This document shows positions 57,370-64,000 of a DNA stretch of 64,000 bases, piece after piece (within the stretch, counting starts at the first letter, position 1; every line of letters starts with the position of its first letter). Under the pieces are notes generated by a model. That model had not been told where the DNA came from and searched no databases. It saw only the letters and a list, made by a program, of their open reading frames with translations. Position numbers and translations under genes: made by a program. The stretch comes from Flabesymbios commensalis (taxonomy: Eukaryota; Annelida; Polychaeta; Terebellida; Flabelligeridae): contig OZ024909.1 of the NCBI GenBank assembly GCA_964017125.1, forward strand, positions 71,611,427 through 71,675,426, in the 5' to 3' direction.

Positions 57370-58340
57370 TTGTAAAAGCTGGACAAAAGTCTTGAAAAAA
57401 ATCAGACTAAAAACCTGCACCTTTAAATTCACCTTTTAAAACGACGTTGACCATTGATAATTGGATGGTCCGTGTATGAGTCATGCCTAAGGAAACCATA
57501 TAAATAACATGTTTGCGTAAAATACCACATAAACTGACACATTATCACATTCTATTGTTAATTCTCTGAATCAGACATTGCTCCTTGGTATTTCTTCTTT
57601 ATTTCAACTAACCTTGATGACACCTCTATTCGGACACATTTACCAGTTTAAAATGAATTGAAATGAACTATCACTACCTTAACCAATGGACGTTTTATAA
57701 GGCAGAGGAGTAAGATGTTGTTGTGGTTAAACTTGTAACTGGAGAAAGAGCAATCCTAAAAGCGTCTCTCGTGTTGATGTGGTAATGTCAGTGATTCAGA
57801 CCGCGGCTTCGTGGCTTTAAATAACTCAACTACGTCACATCATACCGTGCCGTATACGTTATCCCTTAGGGGTCTTGTCAAGTTAAAAGAAATAAAAAAA
57901 ATCCGAGAAGAACTTAGACGTGGGTGGGCCAAGCCCTAACTTGGATTTTTTTGTGTGTGTTTTTTTTGTGTTTTTGTGTTTTTTTGTACATTTTTTTAAA
58001 TTGTTAGGACCCCTTAACCCGCTAAAGAGAAAGAAAAAGATAATTGTTTATTGGAAAAATAACACTAAAATAATACAAATTAAATAACATGTCAGGATGC
58101 CTCCCATTGAGAATCGGATAGTCGCTGGCATGGAAGCCACCTTATTATAAAATATTATAAAATATAAATGACTATCGTATATATATATAGTAAATCACAA
58201 TACAACAATTATTATTATACAAAATCTATGGCAGCTGGTCATATAAAATTTTAAAAGAATGTGCAACAGAAAATGGATACATATGAGATGTGATTTTTAA
58301 CAAAACAAACCCGCATTTTAGCATGTTAAAGATAAAACAT
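57370..58340. other. No gene seen
   Basis: Includes a poly-T/GT-rich stretch at 57945-58000. Confidence 0.3.
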
Positions 58341-58369
58341 GACATAAATCAGCAAGATTTGAAAATAGT

Positions 58370-58640
58370 TGATTTAACCTCAATTTATCAAATCCGAATC
58401 ATTTTCACCCAGTTGAAGCTGTGAATCGCGTCAGCGAGATATAACTACAAGCTAAGTACGACTATTGATAGTCGTTTAAATCCGTTTTATTACCCGATTA
58501 AATCACATATATTGGGAACGAAATGTGTGCTTAAACAAGGTATCAAATTACACAAATATCCATAATTTTTACCCACTTGATGATGTGGGTCGCGAAAGCG
58601 ACACACATCATCAAGTGGGTGAAAACTATTTAATTTCAAC
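58370..58640. mobile_element. Two family E hairpins in tandem
   Basis: Hairpin 1 at 58410-58455 (TTTTCACCCAGTTGAAGCTG, CGCGTCAGCGAGATATAACT). Then family E internal sequence (TATTGATAGTCG, CCGTTTTATTACCCGATTAA) and hairpin 2 at 58568-58627 (TTTTTACCCACTTGATGATG and the exact inverse around GGGTCGCGAAAGCGAC). Confidence 0.65.
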
Positions 58641-58672
58641 GGTTATCTTTATGTGAGTGAGCCAGAACCTAC

Positions 58673-58745
58673 CCAGCAAACACGAAACGTTCAAGTTATG
58701 TTGCTTTGAGTTTGCATCAGACTTCATATCAAACATTATGCCACC
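58673..58745. mobile_element. Foldback family B, left end
   Basis: CCCAGCAAACACGAAACGTT followed by diverged sequence; no right arm found. Confidence 0.5.
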
Positions 58746-58966
58746 GTCTGTATGTGATATTATAATTATAGGCTCCTAATTAGTATAGTTTTTCACTCCG
58801 GCCATTTGAATATTTTGCCATCTAAAGATAATTATACAGGGGCTACACAGTACACTCCAATCTCTGCACCAGGATTAAAACTATCAGAACCATAACTACT
58901 GAACTATAGGTGATTCATTAAGGTAAATGAAAAGAAATGCCGAATTAAAAACAACGTAATACTAAG

Positions 58967-58999
<33 letters not shown>

Positions 59000-59023
59000 T
59001 TGCCTGCCTGCCTGCCTGTCTGT

Positions 59024-59056
<33 letters not shown>

Positions 59057-59110
59057 TGTCTGTCTCTCTGCCTGCTTACCTGCCTTGCTTGCTTGCTTAC
59101 TTACTTGCCT
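58967..59110. repeat. Microsatellite (TGCC)n
   Basis: TGCC units with TGTC, TGCT and TTAC variants; imperfect toward the 3' side. Confidence 0.9.
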
Positions 59111-59248
59111 TTTTTACAGTATAACTACTTCTCTGTACACTACCAATTGTGTTATTAAGTCTTACGACTGATCAATATAATATGTGTGTGACCTCTACAT
59201 AAACCATCTGGTCAGCTGACTGTTGACTTAGCCTTCTGTATACTCGTA

Positions 59249-59567
59249 GGGCGGGGGCCCTAGGGTAGCGGTTAGCACCGCTGCCTTTCACGCCAGAGTT
59301 CGGGGTTCGGTTCCCGGTCTCGGCGGTTTGAAGGAAACAAAAATTGTTTCTTCCCCATCCACGTGTGAAAGTCAGTATTGTGGGGAGCCTCCGTGACCGA
59401 GAGGTGGCGTGCTCGGCCTCAGACCGCCAGGGCTCGAATTTCGAAGCCTGTGTCTGGAGGGCAGTGTCATCTCAATCATCTCACCATCCTCAGGAGGTTC
59501 TCCTGGCCCAGTTTAGCTTATATGTGCACAAAGGTGGCCTAAAGCCCGATTCATTTCATTTCATTTA
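59249..59567 (+). mobile_element. Dimeric tRNA-derived SINE family C, full length
   Basis: Perfect 16-bp target duplications CTTCTGTATACTCGTA at 59233-59248 and 59568-59583. Unit 1: GGTAGCGGTTAGCACCGC (box A region) and GGGGTTCGGTTCCCGG (box B), as in a tRNA. Linker with TTGTTTCTTCCCCATCC. Unit 2: CCTCCGTGACCGAGAGGTGG and GGGCTCGAATTTCGAAGC, a second tRNA-like pair of boxes. Then a body and a (TTTCA)n tail. The perfect flanks make it a recent, LINE-mobilised insertion. Confidence 0.9.
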
Positions 59568-59626
59568 CTTCTGTATACTCGTATCCTTGGTATACAATGC
59601 AAAAGCGCGCTGCTTGATCCACTTAA

Positions 59627-60100
59627 CCCTTTGCCTGCCGATCACAACAATAGTCGTTTTTGATCCATTTTATTAGCCTTTATTCGCTGTTATTTGTAAT
59701 GAAATAACTATTTAACCCTTTAAGCCCCCACGATGCAATAAGGCATCGTTTTACATCTCTGAAAACAGATTTAATTTTCCTACAACCAAGGGTTTTAAAA
59801 TAATTATTTCCATAAAACTGGTTTGCAATGCATGGCAATTTTCTTTAATTTTTAAACCACATCAAATCATCTTCATCCACTACAAGTCGAGAATTGCGAC
59901 AGCAATTCGCGGCTTGTAGTGGATGAAGATGACAATGTAAAGTCAGGCTTGAAAGGGTTAAAAAGCAAAATGTGTAAATGTTTGATCTCAAAAGAAACAA
60001 ATATGAGTAATTTTCAACAACTTGGGGTTGTGAATCGCGGTAGCGAGACACAACCTCAAGTGGCTGCAAATTAAAATAAATTAATTTAGCAGGATAAGAG
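59627..60100. mobile_element. TTAA-type MITE, family E, split by a family D MITE
   Basis: TTAA on both sides (59623-59626, 60101-60104). Left end CCCTTTGCCTGCCGATCAC, right end TTAGCAGGATAAGAG. Removing the 242-bp family D insert and one TTAA leaves 228 bp, close to the 231 bp of the copy at 29098. CCCTTTGCCTGCC with TTAA closely matches the piggyBac terminal pattern. Confidence 0.85.
59716..59957. mobile_element. TTAA-type MITE, family D, nested in family E
   Basis: CCCTTTAAGCCCCCACGATG at one end, GTCAGGCTTGAAAGGG at the other, TTAA at 59712-59715 and 59958-59961. Hairpin CTTCATCCACTACAAGTC and its inverse. Confidence 0.9.
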
Positions 60101-60104
60101 TTAA

Positions 60105-60702
60105 TACGTCATCACACGCCAACTATTGATTAGAAAGGTCAGATGTATTGACTATTACCTGATTACATGTACTTGTTGGAGGTTCCTATTTTCATTGATG
60201 CACATCTGTTTTGTGCACAGCAAAACATTTTTTATAACCGCGATCTACATTGTCTTAGACATTAATGGGATGAATTTCACTTGAATACACAATTAAACCT
60301 CTGTGTAAATAGATTATAGCACCGTGCATTAATAAGTTGCCTCCTTAATTACATCCGACTATCCAAGGTGTGGTACGTTGGGCTTTCTTTGGTTTCCAAT
60401 GTCCCTATACTTAGAAAATAACATTCAATAATCTTCACTTTTTTAATTATAAAATAAAATAAAATAATTAATAAATAAATACAAGTTTCGGCCTGTTTTA
60501 GTTGTATGAGCTAACGAGCCATAATATGTAATATGTAATAGCTACATGATCATGCAGTTTGTGAGTAGACAATAAAACACTTTTGCGCTTTAATTACAAA
60601 ATTTAAATAAATGAAAATTAATTATTTGTTTGGAGAGTTTTTCACGCGTTGTCTGAGAAGAGGATATTGACACATAGTTATAGTCATTGTGCTGAGCAGA
60701 TC
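60105..60702. other. No gene seen
   Basis: AT-rich sequence; ORFs below background. Confidence 0.3.
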
Positions 60703-60706
60703 TCAA

Positions 60707-60950
60707 CCCTTTAAGCCCTCACGATGCTTTAAAGCATCATTCCACTTCCATGAAAACAGACTTAATGTTCCTACAAGTAGAGGCTTTTGACTGTAAATTT
60801 TCATGAAACTGGCTTACCAATACATTGCAATTTTCTTCAATTTTCCAACCACTTCCAATCATCTTCATTCACTACAAGTCGAGAATTGCGACAGCAATTC
60901 GCGGCTTGTAGTGGATGAAGATGACAATGGTAAATCCGAGCCTGAAAGGG
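60707..60950. mobile_element. TTAA-type MITE, family D, third copy
   Basis: CCCTTTAAGCCCTCACGATG and, at the other end, CGAGCCTGAAAGGG. Target sites TCAA (mutated) and TTAA (60951-60954). It lies directly against family E sequence. Confidence 0.85.
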
Positions 60951-60954
60951 TTAA

Positions 60955-61172
60955 AATCTGTTGATCGCGACTATTGTCGTTTTATATCTGTTTTATTAGC
61001 CGATAAAAATCACTGTTATTTAGTATGAAATGATGGTTTAAACTTTAATATTTGCAAATGTTTGGTGTCAATTTAAGCAATATCAGTAATTTTCAGACAC
61101 TTGAAGTTGTGGATCACAGTAGCGAGACACAACTTAAAGTGGCTGAAAATTTACATTATTTAATTTAGCAGG
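60955..61172. mobile_element. TTAA-type MITE, family E, lacking its left terminus
   Basis: Starts inside the left end (AATCTGTTGATCGCGACTAT) right after the TTAA of the family D copy. Hairpin CACTTGAAGTTGTGGATC and inverse; right end TTTAGCAGGAAAAC is decayed. Confidence 0.7.
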
Positions 61173-61174
61173 AA

Positions 61175-61490
61175 AACTAAACGTCAGAAGTCATACCATT
61201 CTGTTACAAGCTGACACTATACTAATTAATCGAATCTTCACTGCCAGCTTTTATGCTGAACTAATGATTATTTTTATTGTGTGATAATTTACGCACTCAA
61301 AATTAACTGAAAATCGCACCATTTTGAGTCTGTGACTTGATTATCGACTTCAAATTTAAACATAATTTACTACATAAAATAATGTATTAAGGATAGTTTT
61401 ATCTGCTGTATAATTACTATCCGCGTATCAGTGGCGAATGCTGAGATGATACAGATGGAGGTTGTGGCGATCTTTGGGTCATCTGCGGCT
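61175..61490. other. No gene seen
   Basis: AT-rich, nothing recognised. Confidence 0.3.
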
Positions 61491-61496
61491 TCATGT

Positions 61497-61565
61497 TCTG
61501 CAAAATCAAACAGCAGAAACTGCTCACTTAAAACGTAAGCAGTTACTGCTTTTTAGACTTTTAAG
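61497..61565. mobile_element. Foldback repeat, family F
   Basis: AAACAGCAGAAACTGCTCAC on the left, GTAAGCAGTTACTGCTTTTT on the right; more diverged than 40077. Confidence 0.5.
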
Positions 61566-61585
61566 GCAGTATATGGGGCTCCTAT

Positions 61586-61714
61586 CCCAGCAAGCACAAG
61601 ACATCAAACAAATGCATGTTCAATGTTGGCCCGCCGCCTACAGCGTTGTCCCAACATTGAAGCAGCACTGGTTTAATGTCGTCCCGTACAACTTCATGTC
61701 TCGTGTTTGCTTGG
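61586..61714. mobile_element. Foldback family B copy, slightly enlarged
   Basis: CCCAGCAAGCACAAGACATC on the left, TCATGTCTCGTGTTTGCTTG on the right, centre CCGCCTACAGCGTTGTCCC. At 129 bp it is longer than most copies. Confidence 0.75.
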
Positions 61715-61795
61715 ATTGACGCACATGGAGCTGAGAAGCCCTGCATCATTGGCTACAGACATATCACAATCAAATCAGCATGTACAGTGCTGCCT

Positions 61796-62010
61796 TAACC
61801 ATTAAAGCGTTAGAACCATGGAGAACAAAGGGTTTTATTCAATTCGAAATCATCATAATTATCTCAGTTAGCTCTTTCCGATTCATTTGAATACCTGTGT
61901 TATGGGTCTACGACAATTATAAATATGTTTACTCTTGCAGTGTGGGGATCGACTTTAGACGTCAGAATCTGACGTCTAAAGTCGATCCCGCGCTGTACGG
62001 CTTAATCATG
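61796..62010. mobile_element. TTAA-type MITE, family A
   Basis: TTAACCATTAAAGCGTTAGA, GAAATCATCATAATTATC, ATTCATTTGAATACCTGTG, hairpin CTTTAGACGTCAGAATCTGA, right end GATCCCGCGCTGTACGGCTT. Confidence 0.75.
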
Positions 62011-62405
62011 GCGATGTTGATACAATATGATAAACGCTGTGCCACAATTGGACCAGCACTGGGCCACTGGATCACTGTTCCGGTTCAGATACCTGTCCTG
62101 GTTCTTGTCTCCTTAACGTCATTACGGATTAAAATAGATTGCCCATCACGGCAGGTGGTACAGATACCCTCACCTGGCCACACCTGCTAGTGCAGGTAGC
62201 AATAATACCAGGAAAATAATTGAAATTCAACCAAGAGTACTATTACAAAATAGTTGGGAAAATTGTGCTTTCATTTTTGACAATGTGTTTGTTTGTAATT
62301 ATGATATTGAACTAATGGAAAACGCGTGATATTCTTCTCCCTATTGTCCTATTTTTAGATTCTTAACACCGTGGGTCAGAGCCAATTAACTGAACAGTAA
62401 TATAT

Positions 62406-62618
62406 ATACTGTAGATCTGGTAATATTCGCGAGGTTTTGATTTACGCGAATTTTGCGTAGAGGACAAATTCGCGAATTCTAGAATCTCGCGAAAAGCATT
62501 ATTATAATAGCGCTACTAATGAAAAATAAAAATTCGCGACTTCTAAACTTTCTGAAAAGTCCCCAAATCAGAAATTCGTGAAAATTTAAACACGCGAAAA
62601 TTACCAGATCTACACTAT
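62406..62618. mobile_element. MITE, family G, second copy
   Basis: TACTGTAGATCTGGTAATAT at one end, TTACCAGATCTACACTA at the other; internal AATTCGCGAATTCTAG and a TAGCGCTACTAA block shared with 40511-40680. Confidence 0.75.
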
Positions 62619-62619
62619 T

Positions 62620-63218
62620 CTAAATGCTATTTAATTTATGAAGATAGAAACCCCTACCAGCGGTTTCACTGTTATTTGATAGTGGTTTTGGAACCACAGT
62701 ATAGACTAACTAGGGTGCAATTCCGGTTGAACCGGTGTTGGGTTTTGTAGGCTGTGCATAGTTCCAAACTGTTCAAAGGTGTGGATTGTTCAGTGCCACC
62801 GACTATGCATAGTATTTTACACTCTGTATGTATGTCATGATTATGCAGACCAACTTGCCATTGATCGACTTCCTAATTTACATACACATAGGCTTTGCTC
62901 CAGAGGGTGGCCTATGGGTATATAGATTTTAGTTATGCTAATTGCTTTCAAACTAATTAAAATAATTTCGACTGACTATGACAACAAATCGTCTTCATTG
63001 TGAAAGCACGATACGCGCACGCGGAAGTCGCACATCAAAATGCCTTTAGAGCGAATATATGGTGAGCGACCTAATAGGTTACAAACATTGATGGTTGGTT
63101 TCACATAAGCAGTTTACTCCATGCGTAACTATGTATAATTGAAGAGGAAATAACTGAGCTATTGAAACGTCAATTCGTATAAATGCATACATGTAGTATA
63201 TCATTCTCTCTTATCACT
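62620..63218. other. No gene seen
   Basis: Unique-looking AT-rich sequence. Confidence 0.3.
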
Positions 63219-63222
63219 TTAA

Positions 63223-63466
63223 CCCTTGAAGCGCTGAATTATTTTTGAATAAACCGTGAAGACTAAAGGGTTTTTTCAATTTAAACTCATTATAAAGGTA
63301 TTAGTTTGCTCTTTCCGATTCATTTGAATACCTATTTTATGGGTCTACGACCATTATAAATACATTTACTCTTACAGTGCGTGGATCGACTTTGGACTCA
63401 AAATCTGACGTCTAGAGACCCTTTGGTTTCGAATCTTTTCATAAAAAAAATTCAGCGCTTTAAGGG
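63223..63466. mobile_element. TTAA-type MITE, family A, with matching ends
   Basis: TTAA (63219-63222), left end CCCTTGAAGCGCTGAATTAT, right end inverted TTCAGCGCTTTAAGGG followed by CTAA. Both ends are of the GCGCTGAA type and both run into ACC/ACT AAAGGG, so this copy has the longest terminal inverted repeats of the family. Confidence 0.8.
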
Positions 63467-63544
63467 CTAATACATTGCAATCAGCATATAAGAAATTCCT
63501 CTCTAGCGAATCCGCTACTTAAATGTGGAAAATTTTGTTTTAAT

Positions 63545-63793
63545 ATATATGCACTAACCCCCCTTGACCTCTCAGCAGCTTTTGACACAATTAATAAACT
63601 GTACGCTAGTCCACCGCGTGTCATCCTGGTATGGGGTTTCTGGCACACTTGATGACATCTTGATGGATTACTTATTGATCAACACGTAAAAATTAAGGAC
63701 AATATTTTTAATGCTATTTGTACCTTGGTGTGCCCCAGCGATCTGTCTTAAAACTTATACGTTTTATTTTGTACTCTGATCCCACCAGTCAAA
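63545..63793 (+). mobile_element. CR1-like LINE reverse transcriptase fragment
   Basis: The frames read LTPLDLSAAFDTIN (63556), then SSWYGVSGTLDD (63625), then SVLKLIRFILYSDPTSQII (63745). These match the LDLSAAFDTIDH, SSWYGISG and GSVLGPxLFxLYxxPL blocks of CR1-type LINEs, with small deletions between. The sequence continues straight into the (GATT)n tract. Confidence 0.8.

Positions 63794-64000
<207 letters not shown>

Noticed and set aside
59249-59330. A functional tRNA gene
   Set aside because: Boxes are good, but the sequence is the head of a SINE with target duplications, and the arms do not fold as a full tRNA.

Overview
The window is eukaryotic, AT-rich and mostly non-coding. It has spliced genes (GT-AG introns), tRNA-derived SINEs, LINE fragments, many short inverted-repeat transposons (MITEs), long microsatellites and one 200-N assembly gap. 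The repeat mix (foldback MITEs, TTAA-site MITEs, SINEs with a CCTTGGGCAAGG core, jockey- and CR1-like LINEs) suggests a marine invertebrate such as a mollusc, brachiopod, hemichordate or amphioxus. The species cannot be fixed from the sequence. No LTR retrovirus-like element, Polinton, CRISPR array or rRNA was recognised.

Only two host genes are supported. On the plus strand, three exons at 26742-28509 encode the C-terminal part of a calmodulin-like protein with four canonical EF-hands and one degenerate hand. Its first exon or exons were not found, and its introns are full of MITEs. On the minus strand, 44689-45601 is the terminal coding exon of a divergent Ras-like small GTPase that lacks the usual P-loop lysine and has a long glutamine-rich tail.

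Layout: 1-9100 holds degenerate tandem repeats, foldbacks and nested MITEs, including a SINE inside a foldback at 5812-6254 and a Harbinger-like element inside a TTAA-type MITE at 7634-8096. 9160-20140 holds SINEs, microsatellites and more MITEs. 22584-25620 is an unusual block of palindromic tandem arrays, including a 400-bp array built on TCGTTATAACGA, interrupted by the gap. 26370-29530 is the EF-hand gene and its MITEs. 30000-34600 is nearly featureless. 34640-36260 is a decayed minus-strand jockey-like LINE. 40000-43500 holds nested foldbacks. 44689-45850 is the GTPase gene. 46335-47057 is a second LINE remnant. 48339-50290 is a 39-bp minisatellite of about 50 units. 50379-54383 is a 4-kb terminal-inverted-repeat (TIR) element carrying a broken gene of a widespread uncharacterised invertebrate/fish protein family. 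55060-64000 is foldbacks, SINEs, nested TTAA-type MITEs and a CR1-like LINE fragment that runs into a (GATT)n tract at the window edge.

The strongest candidates for something undescribed are the 4-kb TIR element with its uncharacterised protein, the palindromic arrays at 22.6-25.3 kb, and the K-to-T small GTPase. Three TTAA-site MITE families (called A, D and E here) share CCCTT termini and look piggyBac-like. A fourth foldback family (B, about 20 copies, termini CCCAGCAAACAC) is unassigned.
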